This document shows positions 1-6,039 of a stretch of DNA of 11,721 nt, one piece after another. The translations under genes were made by a program, and so were the position numbers. This stretch comes from an uncultured Prevotella sp. Its GTDB lineage: Bacteria; Bacteroidota; Bacteroidia; Bacteroidales; Bacteroidaceae. The notes below the pieces were generated by a model. The model was not told the origin of the DNA, ran no database searches, and saw nothing but the letters and a program-made list of their open reading frames with translations. The stretch covers positions 1 through 11,721 of the forward strand of contig CAAFFL010000065.1 in the NCBI GenBank assembly GCA_900762125.1, written 5' to 3'. How positions within the stretch are numbered: the stretch's first letter is position 1; each line of letters starts with the position of its first letter.

Positions 1-189
1 GGCCATAGCCTCTGCTTCTCTTTGTTCTACCTCAAACGAACTTACATGCTTGCCGCCCTTATGAAGTTCTGCTTCATGTAGTTGGCAGCGTCTACGGAGC
101 TCATCGGCGATTTCTTCGATTCTTCTATTTTCCGCATCTTGCGCTCGGAGGCTTCCTTGTGAAATTGATTCAGATATGTCATGGTTCAT
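1..189 (-). CDS. N-terminal part of an unidentified protein (cut by window edge)
   Basis: The reading frame is open from an ATG at 189 down to base 1, giving 63 codons and running off the window. The protein starts MNHDISESISQ and is strongly charged and probably helical, with an Arg/Glu-rich segment around residues 22-43 (NRRIEEIADELRRRCQ). There is no signal peptide or membrane segment, so it is probably cytoplasmic. A good Bacteroidetes-type promoter lies just upstream, which supports both the gene and this start. I do not recognise it firmly. The N-terminus faintly resembles large mobile-element-associated polyvalent kinase-like proteins of Bacteroidales, but that is only an impression. 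It is divergent from the sigma operon. Confidence 0.6.
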   Translation of the reverse strand, partial: MNHDISESISQGSLRAQDAENRRIEEIADELRRRCQLHEAELHKGGKHVSSFEVEQREAEAMA

Positions 190-210
190 CGTTTATATGC
201 TTGTTGTTTG

Positions 211-241
211 CAAAGGTAGGTTATTTCTCCGAGACCTCCAA
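211..241 (-). promoter_or_regulatory. Bacteroidetes-type promoter for the gene at 1-189
   Basis: On the minus strand there is TTG at 241-239, a 20-base spacer, then TACCTTTG at 218-211. This is a perfect match to the TAnnTTTG -7 element with a TTG -33 element at normal spacing. It sits 21 bases before the ATG at 189. Confidence 0.7.
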
Positions 242-271
242 CATTTCTTCGAAGTTAAATAGTGTCTTTTC

Positions 272-304
272 TTGCTTTCCTATGTCACAAAATGCGTACC
301 TTTG
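272..304 (+). promoter_or_regulatory. Bacteroidetes-type promoter of the sigma-factor operon
   Basis: TTG at 272-274 is followed by 22 bases and TACCTTTG at 297-304, the same -7 octamer as the divergent promoter. The expected transcript would start near 311, giving a leader of about 20 bases before the ATG at 333. An A/G-rich ribosome-site-like stretch (aaagga) immediately precedes that ATG. Confidence 0.65.
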
Positions 305-332
305 AGTATTCTTAGTAGAGACAAAGGAAAAA

Positions 333-803
333 ATGACTGCCGAGGAGTTTCAACACGAGGCCACACTGCTGCGCCCGAAACTGCTAGCCGTTGCCCACCG
401 CTATCTGGCGGACGACGACGCTGCCGAGGACATCGTTCAGGATGCGCTCCTGAAGATGTGGCTCATGGTGGCGGAGCTGCGCAAGCCCATGGCACCGCTG
501 GCATGGGTCTTGATCCGCAACCTGTCGGTGGACTATCTCCACCATCAGCACCCTGCTGAGACACTTGAGCATGTGCAGGTGGCGGTGACCGAGGATGCCG
601 TTGACGGCGAGGAGCGCATGATGGCGGTGGTGCGGACGTTGCCGTCGATGCAGCAGACCGTGCTCCGGCTGCGGCACATGGAAGGCATGCAGATGGCAGA
701 GATCGCCACGCTCATCGGCTCTACGGAAGTGGCCGTGAGGAAGACTCTCAGCAGGGCCCGCCAGGCAGTCAGAAGGGAATATGACAAATGCTATCGCTCA
801 TGA
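333..803 (+). CDS. ECF-type RNA polymerase sigma factor (sigma-70 family)
   Basis: A 156-residue cytoplasmic transcription factor that would direct RNA polymerase to a small set of promoters. Region 2 covers roughly residues 10-75: the HRYLADDDAAEDIVQDALLK segment is the core-binding helix, followed by the WVLIRNLSVDYLHH -10-recognition part. Region 4 covers about residues 100-152, with the helix-turn-helix in MAEIATLIGSTEVAVRKTLS ending in RARQ. Length is normal for a short ECF sigma factor. The ATG at 333 is chosen because the promoter and an A/G-rich ribosome site precede it directly. The stop overlaps the ATG of the next gene by four bases (ATGA at 800-803), indicating translational coupling to its probable anti-sigma partner. 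No SnoaL or other C-terminal extension is present. Confidence 0.93.
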   Translation: MTAEEFQHEATLLRPKLLAVAHRYLADDDAAEDIVQDALLKMWLMVAELRKPMAPLAWVLIRNLSVDYLHHQHPAETLEHVQVAVTEDAVDGEERMMAVVRTLPSMQQTVLRLRHMEGMQMAEIATLIGSTEVAVRKTLSRARQAVRREYDKCYRS

Positions 804-1228
804 AACAGCCTATAGATATACAACGACTCGTAGATCGCTTCTTCGATGGCGACACGACGCTTGACGAAGAGCAGCAACTCTACGACTACTTCCGCACCCA
901 TGAGGTGGATGCCGAAGAGAAGGCGTTGCAGCAGATGTTCCTCGACTTGCACGCCATCGATCACCGCCAGCCGGTCTTGCAACCGACGGTGCCTACTCCC
1001 CGCCGACCGCTCCGGGTGGCTCATTGGCTGGCTGCGGCAGCGGTCTTCGTGGGGCTGCTCGTCTCCGTGATGATCTGGCAGCAACGGCAGGACACCTGCG
1101 TCGCCTACGTCTATGGCCAGAAGGTGACCAACCGTGAGCAGGTGATGCACGAGGTGCACCAGACCATGAGCACTCTGACGGCAGACAATCCGCAGGTGGA
1201 CCAAGAGCTGAAAGGTCTCTTTGAATGA
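800..1228 (+). CDS. Probable membrane-anchored anti-sigma factor
   Basis: A 142-residue protein, probably the inner-membrane regulator that holds the adjacent sigma factor. Residues 1-70 are cytoplasmic and charged (MKQPIDIQRLVDRFFDGDTT, then LDEEQQLYDYF), resembling the N-terminal segment of Bacteroidetes anti-sigma proteins. One membrane helix lies at about residues 75-93 (AHWLAAAAVFVGLLVSVMIW), followed by a roughly 50-residue periplasmic tail. There is no FecR domain and no His-x3-Cys-x2-Cys zinc motif, so it is not a classical FecR or ZAS regulator. An ATG at 788 is also in frame, but 800 is preferred because it forms an ATGA overlap with the sigma stop. The anti-sigma role is inferred from position, topology and coupling. 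Confidence 0.75.
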   Translation: MKQPIDIQRLVDRFFDGDTTLDEEQQLYDYFRTHEVDAEEKALQQMFLDLHAIDHRQPVLQPTVPTPRRPLRVAHWLAAAAVFVGLLVSVMIWQQRQDTCVAYVYGQKVTNREQVMHEVHQTMSTLTADNPQVDQELKGLFE

Positions 1229-1251
1229 GAATAAACGAAAGGAAAGAAGAT

Positions 1252-1686
1252 ATGAACAAACGAATCGCTTTCATCATGCTGCTGTTGCTCTTTGCCATTG
1301 GGGCCGGAGCACAGACGGGACTGGCAGTCAACATGGTGTTCCAGGGTCGTGTGGTGCCCGGCAACCGCATGGTGGTGACACAGGTCCGTGGACGGTCGCT
1401 GTCCAAGTACCAGTTGAGCTTCTACCATAGCCTGCGCTTCCAAGCCAACGACAAGGAACTGGAGCGCGTGCAGGAGCTCTTTGCCCAAGACCAGCGGCAG
1501 GCCGTCGAAACCTACGCCACCACGCATGGCAAGAAGCGAAGCAAGACAATCATTGCCCTGCCGGCCAAAGACCGGAGGCATCGCTTCCTCTGCCTCAGCA
1601 TGTCGGGGCGCGGGGTCACCATGGTGTATATGGAGGGCAGCGTGGCAAGTCTAAGCGAACTGCGCAAACTATTGGATAATCAATAA
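1252..1686 (+). CDS. Small secreted protein of the sigma operon (possibly DUF6108-like)
   Basis: A 144-residue exported protein. Residues 1-20 form a clear signal peptide (MNKRIAFIMLLLLFAIGAGA, then QTG). The mature part has an alternating-strand start (LAVNMVFQGRVVPGNRMVVT) and a basic stretch around KKRSK. The ATG at 1252 is chosen over the in-frame ATG at 1225 because it begins the signal peptide and follows the A/G-rich ggaaagaaga. It lies 23 bases after the anti-sigma gene. Proteins of this size after an ECF sigma and anti-sigma pair are common in Bacteroidales; I think of the DUF6108 or DUF4252 type, but the family name is uncertain. It is probably periplasmic or surface-associated and a candidate target or sensor of the sigma system. 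Confidence 0.75.
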   Translation: MNKRIAFIMLLLLFAIGAGAQTGLAVNMVFQGRVVPGNRMVVTQVRGRSLSKYQLSFYHSLRFQANDKELERVQELFAQDQRQAVETYATTHGKKRSKTIIALPAKDRRHRFLCLSMSGRGVTMVYMEGSVASLSELRKLLDNQ

Positions 1687-1701
1687 TAAAAAGTATAGAA
1701 T

Positions 1702-2574
1702 ATGAGAACAATCATCACATTACTAGTTCTTGGCTTCGGAATGATGGCATCGGCCGAGAACACGAACGACACCATCATCGTGGAGAAGCCCCAGAAGGTG
1801 AGAATCATCACTACCGACTCCTTGCAGAGCGTGGAGGTAATCGGGAGCAAGCAAGATTCGGCCTATCACTACCAGAACACCATGCAACTGGTGGATAGCA
1901 ACTACGTCTCAACGACAGATATCTCGCCTGTCGACTTCAACCTTCACATCGGCAAGTTCTCGACGAAGGACCAGAAGAAGGACTTTGAGGTGACGTTTGG
2001 CGCCAATTTCTATTTCGGGTGGAACGGTGCCGTTGGTGCCCCCGATGAGCTCGACTTTCGCCCGTTTAATTCCTGGGAGATATGGTGGAATATGCTCTGG
2101 TGCGACATCCGGCCGTGGCACCGCAGCCGCGACGGCATCACCATCGGTCTGGGCATCGACTGGCGCAACTACCGCATGAAGGGCACACGCTTCTTCTCGA
2201 AGGCCGAAGATGGTGTGCTGTCGGCGGAGCTGCTGCCCGAGGGCGCCCATCTGAAGTTCTCTCGCATCAAGGTCATCAGCCTCGCCATCCCCATCACCTA
2301 TACCGTCAACATGGGACATGGCTATGGCTTCTCGTTTGGTCCGGTGGTCGACTTCAACAGCACGAGCAGCGCCCTGACGCGTTACACCCAGGCCGATGGC
2401 TCCAAGCAGAAGGTCAAGTTCAAGGATGTGCATGCCACGCCAGTCACCGTCGACCTGCTGGCACAGATCAACACTCCTGTGCTGAACTATTACTTCAAGT
2501 ACAGCCCCTGCCACGTTCTTGACACGAAGTACGGTCCGAAGTTCCAGTCGCTGTCCTTTGGCTTCTGCTTCTAA
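1702..2574 (+). CDS. Outer-membrane beta-barrel protein, last gene of the sigma operon
   Basis: A 290-residue exported protein starting 15 bases after the preceding stop. The signal peptide is residues 1-18 (MRTIITLLVLGFGMMASA). After a polar region of about 70 residues with many Asp/Ser/Thr, residues from about 95 to 290 show alternating aromatic and hydrophobic strands rich in Gly and Tyr/Trp (FGANFYFGWNG, GITIGLGIDW, YGFSFGPVVDF). The protein ends in LSFGFCF, with a terminal Phe as expected for recognition by the BAM assembly machinery. The likely role is a small barrel in the outer membrane produced under control of the operon's own sigma factor; its ligand is unknown. Its last 213 bases recur at 9700-9912. 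No terminator follows: the stop runs straight into a remnant on the opposite strand. Confidence 0.8.
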   Translation: MRTIITLLVLGFGMMASAENTNDTIIVEKPQKVRIITTDSLQSVEVIGSKQDSAYHYQNTMQLVDSNYVSTTDISPVDFNLHIGKFSTKDQKKDFEVTFGANFYFGWNGAVGAPDELDFRPFNSWEIWWNMLWCDIRPWHRSRDGITIGLGIDWRNYRMKGTRFFSKAEDGVLSAELLPEGAHLKFSRIKVISLAIPITYTVNMGHGYGFSFGPVVDFNSTSSALTRYTQADGSKQKVKFKDVHATPVTVDLLAQINTPVLNYYFKYSPCHVLDTKYGPKFQSLSFGFCF

Positions 2575-2576
2575 GC
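2364..2576 (+). repeat. Direct repeat, copy 1: 3' end of the barrel gene (pairs with 9700-9912)
   Basis: These 213 bases match 9700-9912 in the same orientation without gaps. I count 8 mismatches, about 96% identity. The match stops two bases after the stop codon, where both copies read taagc before diverging. Confidence 0.95.
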
Positions 2577-2764
2577 CGGATTTCGTACGCCGTGCTGTTG
2601 GTCGACTTCACGGTGGTGTTGTCGCCCAGGGAGTGGCGGTCGACGAGGGTGTAATAGTAGTTGCCGTCCGTGATCTGCATGTCGGTGAAGGCAGAGTTCC
2701 AATAGCGGGTGAAGCTGACGTTGCTTCGCCAGAAGAACTCATAGATCGGCTGCTCGTACTTATA
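2577..2764 (-). pseudogene. Remnant of a gene, probably outer-membrane type
   Basis: On the minus strand, 62-63 codons are open from 2764 down to about 2577, with an in-frame stop (TAA) just upstream at 2767-2765 and no plausible start. The peptide contains YEFFWRSNVSFTRYWN, TDGNYYYTLVDRHS and, at its end, STNSTAYEIR. The codons look host-like, and the alternating aromatic pattern suggests beta strands of a barrel or surface protein. Both the beginning and the final residues are missing: the frame runs directly into the antisense of the barrel gene's 3' end at 2576. I cannot name the family. This is best read as a fragment left after a deletion or recombination between recQ and the sigma operon. 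Confidence 0.5.
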
Positions 2765-2788
2765 TTAAGGAATCGCCCATTTGGGCCC

Positions 2789-4837
2789 CTATACCTGTTT
2801 GCCGATCTTCTTCAACCGACTTCGAATGGCTCCTTCGTTTCTTCCGAACTTTTTAGCCAACTCGCTGACAGACATGCCCTTGTCGAAATAATGAGCAAGG
2901 AGGACGTCGTCATCTTCTGTCCATGGTCTTGCTTGCGGATGCTGTGCGCGAATCTGCTCTACCGAATAAGCCTTTTCGGGCTTGTCTTCTTCAAAGGGCA
3001 TGCTATCAACCTTTGCAGTTGCAATGGCTCCGGCAGAGACATGATGTTTGATGACCTCGATAAACCGCTCACCAAAAAGTTCTGCCTTGCTTTGCCCTAC
3101 GCCCCATATCTGTGAGAAATGGAGTTGGTCGGTCGGCTTTTTAGCAGCAAGCTCATGGAGCGTCTTGTCGGAGAAGATAATATAAGCAGGTTTTTGAATC
3201 TCTTTGGAAATCTTGAGCCGCAAGTCTCGCAACTCTTCAAACAGAGTGGAATCCTCCCAAGGTATTTCTTCAGTAAAAACAGGTTGGCTCCGGTGACGTT
3301 TGGTCGGCCTGAACTCCTGGTAGGATATGGTAGCTAGTTGAACTTGTCTTCCCTTCAGTACCTTATGGCCAAGTGCTGTCACCTTCAGGTGTCGGTCTTC
3401 TTTGTAATCGATTTCGATGAACCCCATCTGCAGCATCTGCAAGAAATAGTTGTGCCAGTCGGAGGCAGGGATGTCTCGTCCAGCCCCGTATGTCTTGATC
3501 TTATTATAGCCATGGCTGAGAACATCTGCACTGGCTGAGGCTCGCAGTATATCGAGAAGCAGCGTAAATCCTATTTGCTCCTTGGTTCGTATAATGGCTG
3601 ATAATGCTTTCTGCACAATGATTGTTCCATCAAAATGTGTCGGCGGATTATTGCAGATGTCGCAGTTGCCACAGTCCTTATCGCTTGGCTCACCGAAATA
3701 GTTGAGGAGAATGCGTCGCCGACATACTTGCGCCTCGGCGTATTCCTTCATGCGGTCCAGCTTCTCTTGATTGATTTCTTGCTGTCCGCTCTCATTCACA
3801 AACCGCTGAAGCGTCATCAGGTCGCTCACGTTGTAGAAAAGGATCGTCTCACTTGGCAGACCATCACGGCCGGCGCGCCCTATCTCCTGATAGAAACTCT
3901 CGATGCTTTTGGGGAGGTTGTAATGCACAATGAAGCGAACATTGCTTTTGTCGATGCCCATGCCAAAGGCTATCGTTGCACAGATTACTGGTGTACGGTC
4001 GTTGATGAAATTCTCCTGAACCTTATTCCTTTGCTCTGCCGTCAGCCCAGCATGGTAGGCTTCGGCAACAATGCCTTCCCTGCGGAGGTCTTCGGCTAGC
4101 GACTCGGTTGTCTTTCTCGCAAGGCAATAGATGATACCGCTCTCGTTCTGATGGCGGCGAATGAGGTCAAGGATAGTTCTTAGTTTTTCTCTCTTCCTGA
4201 GCCCGGCTTTGACGTTGAGGCTGAGGTTCGGCCGATCGAAAGAGCCTACGAACATCTTCGGATTATTCAGATGCAGTTGCTCCACGATGTCTGCCTTGGT
4301 GATTTTGTCTGCTGTCGCAGTGAGCGCAATGATGGGGACATTCTTAAAACGTTCCCTCAATGAGCCTAACTGAGTATATTCTGGCCGGAAGTCGTGACCC
4401 CATTGAGAAATGCAATGTGCCTCATCGATAGCTATCAATGAGACTTTCTGTAGTGCCAGCCATTCGATGTCAGCCATCATCCGCTCGGGAGAAACATAGA
4501 GCAAATTCAACTGGTCCGTTGCCATCTTTTCATAGATGGCTCTGTTGGCTGCTTCATCATTGTTACTGTTCAAGGCTTCGGCCGCAATACCGTTCATTCG
4601 CAATCCTTCCACCTGGTCCTTCATCAGTGAGATGAGTGGAGAAACCACGATAGCTGTTCCATCCAGCATCAAAGCCGGTATCTGGAAGCAAATAGATTTG
4701 CCTCCGCCGGTAGGCATGAGAACAAGACTGTCTCCACCCTGCACTACTTGGCTGATGATCTCTTCCTGCAGTGGACGAAATGAAGAATACCCGAAATAGT
4801 TCTTCAATAATTGAAGTGGTTTGTTATTTTCAACCAT
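2789..4837 (-). CDS. recQ: ATP-dependent DNA helicase RecQ
   Basis: A 682-residue superfamily-2 helicase that unwinds DNA 3' to 5' in recombination and fork repair. Visible elements in order: motif 0 Gln around FRPLQ (20-24); Walker A PTGGGKS (42-48); DEAH box (138-141) with the aromatic-rich loop CISQWGHDFRP (142-152); TAT of motif III (173-175); motif VI QEIGRAGRDG (317-326). The zinc-binding Cys are C372, C389, C392 and C395. A winged-helix RQC region covers about 400-505 and an HRDC domain about 528-600. The last 50 residues (WTEDDDVLLAHYF, then SVSELAKKFGRNEGAIRSRL) form a helix-turn-helix-like extension not present in E. coli RecQ. All motifs are intact, so the gene should be functional. 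Its ATG overlaps the end of the upstream broken gene by eight bases. Confidence 0.97.
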   Translation of the reverse strand: MVENNKPLQLLKNYFGYSSFRPLQEEIISQVVQGGDSLVLMPTGGGKSICFQIPALMLDGTAIVVSPLISLMKDQVEGLRMNGIAAEALNSNNDEAANRAIYEKMATDQLNLLYVSPERMMADIEWLALQKVSLIAIDEAHCISQWGHDFRPEYTQLGSLRERFKNVPIIALTATADKITKADIVEQLHLNNPKMFVGSFDRPNLSLNVKAGLRKREKLRTILDLIRRHQNESGIIYCLARKTTESLAEDLRREGIVAEAYHAGLTAEQRNKVQENFINDRTPVICATIAFGMGIDKSNVRFIVHYNLPKSIESFYQEIGRAGRDGLPSETILFYNVSDLMTLQRFVNESGQQEINQEKLDRMKEYAEAQVCRRRILLNYFGEPSDKDCGNCDICNNPPTHFDGTIIVQKALSAIIRTKEQIGFTLLLDILRASASADVLSHGYNKIKTYGAGRDIPASDWHNYFLQMLQMGFIEIDYKEDRHLKVTALGHKVLKGRQVQLATISYQEFRPTKRHRSQPVFTEEIPWEDSTLFEELRDLRLKISKEIQKPAYIIFSDKTLHELAAKKPTDQLHFSQIWGVGQSKAELFGERFIEVIKHHVSAGAIATAKVDSMPFEEDKPEKAYSVEQIRAQHPQARPWTEDDDVLLAHYFDKGMSVSELAKKFGRNEGAIRSRLKKIGKQV

Positions 4838-5168
4838 ACATTTTTATTTTATCCAGTTCTCTCATAAACGACGGCCGGCGGCGGTATAAGTTTCGGAATT
4901 CTGCCACAATATCGCTAACGAGGTTTTCTGTATTTTTTCAATTCGTGATAACAGTCTATGTCACCAGGGCAAGAGATAAATAGCCGTCGGTATGTTTTAA
5001 TAACATCATCCTCCCGCTTCTGCTTCTCGAAAATTTCCTTGCGCATCCACTGACAACCGTCATAGTATTCGCCAGTCTTGATGGCTAACTCAAGCAATTC
5101 GATGGCCATGTCATAATCTTTGCCCTTCACGTATTTGTCGACAATGAATTCGCATACCTTCTCCTTAC
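4830..5168 (-). pseudogene. Frame-broken C-terminal remnant of a helical-repeat protein upstream of recQ
   Basis: From about 5168 the minus strand reads NISKEKVCEFIVDKYVKGK, then DYDMAIELLELAIKTGEYY and CPGDIDCYHEL, ending at a stop at 4915. If one A is removed from the run of six As at 4932-4937, the frame instead continues NTENLVSDIVAEFRNLYRRR to MRELDKIKMYG and stops at 4830, overlapping the recQ ATG. The two frames therefore look like one coding sequence with a one-base shift, or with a small deletion at that point. The pattern of paired helices with conserved Ala/Leu/Tyr resembles tetratricopeptide-like tails, perhaps of the SWIM zinc-finger proteins of Bacteroidetes, but this is a weak guess. 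The 5' part is missing and replaced by the DUF1016 fragment. Confidence 0.5.
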
Positions 5169-5573
5169 TAATATTTCCTGCGGGGATAATTCTCCCACAA
5201 CTTGTGGGAGTTTTTCCTGCGGGATGAATTCTGCCACAAGTTGTGGCAGTTTTGAATAATTTCCCTTGTAAAAGGAATACCATTGCTTAACGTACCAAAG
5301 ATTGGTTGTCGAGAACCCTCTCACATCAGGGAACTCATCCCTCATGTCAAGGCTCAACTGCTTGATTACTCCATCTCCCCATCTGGCCTCAGCCTTCAAG
5401 TCTACAATGTCATGTCCGAGATTCCAGTAGAACTCAATCATGGCATCGTTGACCCGCACAGCAGCTTTGGCCTGGCTACTGCGGTATTGCGCTTTGATTT
5501 GCTTCAACCACTTCACATAGTCTTCGTCTTTATGCAGAGTGGATGATACGAAGTAATTCTTCTCGTTGCTCAT
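5127..5573 (-). pseudogene. Truncated YhcG/DUF1016-type nuclease (N-terminal domain only)
   Basis: The minus strand encodes 148 residues from ATG 5573. The first 110 or so match the N-terminal DNA-binding domain of the YhcG/DUF1016 family: YVKWLKQIKAQYRSSQAKAA, EFYWNLGHDIVDL, WGDGVIKQLSLDM, GFSTTNLWYVKQWYSFY. Full family members are roughly twice as long and carry a C-terminal PD-(D/E)xK nuclease domain, which is absent here. After two copies of a 13-residue repeat (KLPQ-V-E-PQE type) the sequence leaves the family and stops at 5127. ATG 5573 is preferred over 5597 because a -7 box (TAAATTTG) lies at 5602-5595 and would place transcription start downstream of 5597. The family is often found near restriction or mobile loci. 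This copy lacks its catalytic part and is probably non-functional. Confidence 0.8.
5172..5249 (-). repeat. Two 39-bp direct repeats, each with a 19-bp palindrome
   Basis: The units are 5211-5249 and 5172-5210, each 13 codons. On the plus strand each ends with a palindrome having nine-base arms around one central base: CTCCCACAAcTTGTGGGAG at 5192-5210 and CTGCCACAAgTTGTGGCAG at 5231-5249. I count 7 differences between the units. Two of them are paired changes that keep the arms complementary. Confidence 0.9.
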
Positions 5574-5594
5574 ATCGGTTGATGCTTTATGCTG

Positions 5595-5602
5595 CAAATT
5601 TA
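5595..5602 (-). promoter_or_regulatory. Candidate -7 box for the DUF1016 remnant
   Basis: TAAATTTG on the minus strand matches TAnnTTTG. No good -33 element is seen at the usual distance, so this is a partial promoter match. Confidence 0.4.
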
Positions 5603-5682
5603 CACAATTATTCCAATATTGTGGCTATTTCGCCAACAACTTTATCAACATCGCCGTTTTCTCTGTCCACGGCAGCCGAGAA

Positions 5683-5710
5683 TTGCCCCCCCTCCCTTGC
5701 CCCCCCTATC
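5683..5710. repeat. Two tandem C-rich 14-mers
   Basis: TTGCCCCCCCTCCC (5683-5696) is followed directly by TTGCCCCCCCTATC (5697-5710). Each has a run of seven Cs. Confidence 0.85.
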
Positions 5711-5727
5711 TTCTAAAGCCGCATATG

Positions 5728-5755
5728 CAAGGTGTTATATGTTGCACAAGGTGTT
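5728..5755. repeat. CAAGGTGTT direct repeats, 19 bases apart
   Basis: CAAGGTGTT occurs at 5728-5736 and 5747-5755. The 19-base spacing is close to two helical turns, so both copies face nearly the same side of the helix. The first copy overlaps the palindrome GCATATGC at 5721-5728. No regulator is known from the sequence. Confidence 0.6.
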
Positions 5756-5858
5756 GGTTATTAGCTAATTGCCTTTATCCTGCCATCCTCGTAATGCTAT
5801 GTCGAACCGTTTGCGAGACACGCTTTTATATTAGTTTAACGTAAGCCTTGAGGCAAAA

Positions 5859-5921
5859 ATGAAGAAATCCATCCATACAGGTCGGAAAATTTTGTTGGAA
5901 GAGACGCAAGGGTTAGTATAG
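5859..5921 (+). CDS. Possible 20-residue small ORF
   Basis: ATG at 5859 opens 20 codons (MKKSIHTGRKILLEETQGLV) ending in TAG at 5919-5921. A weak ribosome site (gagg) lies eight bases upstream, and a hairpin with a T-run follows at 5952-6000, so the unit looks like a short transcript. A degenerate promoter (TTTG near 5809, TTAGTTTA near 5831) matches the consensus only partly. The peptide is basic and has no membrane segment. It could equally be chance. Confidence 0.25.
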   Translation: MKKSIHTGRKILLEETQGLV

Positions 5922-5951
5922 TGCCATAGGCTATAGAACAATAAATACAAA

Positions 5952-6000
5952 AGAGCTGTGTCAAAGGATAAACCCTTCGATACAGCTCTATTGGTTTTTT
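5952..6000. terminator. Hairpin terminator, probably bidirectional
   Basis: AGAGCTGT (5952-5959) pairs with ACAGCTCT (5982-5989). The stem extends inward through seven of the next eight positions (one A-C mismatch and one G-T wobble) to a short A-rich loop. On the plus side TTGGTTTTTT follows (5991-6000). On the minus side the flanking sequence reads tttgtattta, so it can also end the lipoprotein operon, whose last gene stops at 6040. Confidence 0.75.
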
Positions 6001-6039
6001 CGTAGTCCTATCTGTTCGATAGAAAAGAAGCAGAGATAA

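Larger units (their letters stand above)
5598..6039. other. Mostly gene-free stretch between the DUF1016 remnant and the lipoprotein gene
   Basis: About 440 bases without a convincing protein gene. It holds two tandem C-rich 14-mers (5683-5710), a pair of CAAGGTGTT direct repeats (5728-5755), one possible 20-codon ORF (5859-5921) and a hairpin terminator (5952-5989). The rest is A/T-rich and shows no structure I can identify. Confidence 0.7.

Noticed and set aside
1909..2514. 201-codon minus-strand open frame
   Set aside because: Antisense to the barrel protein gene, with no family motif and no start context.
2775..2786. GCCC-ATTT-GGGC hairpin just after the recQ stop
   Set aside because: Four-base stem and no T-run; too weak to call a terminator.
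5683..5760. CRISPR-like repeats
   Set aside because: Only two copies of each short motif with no spacer structure.
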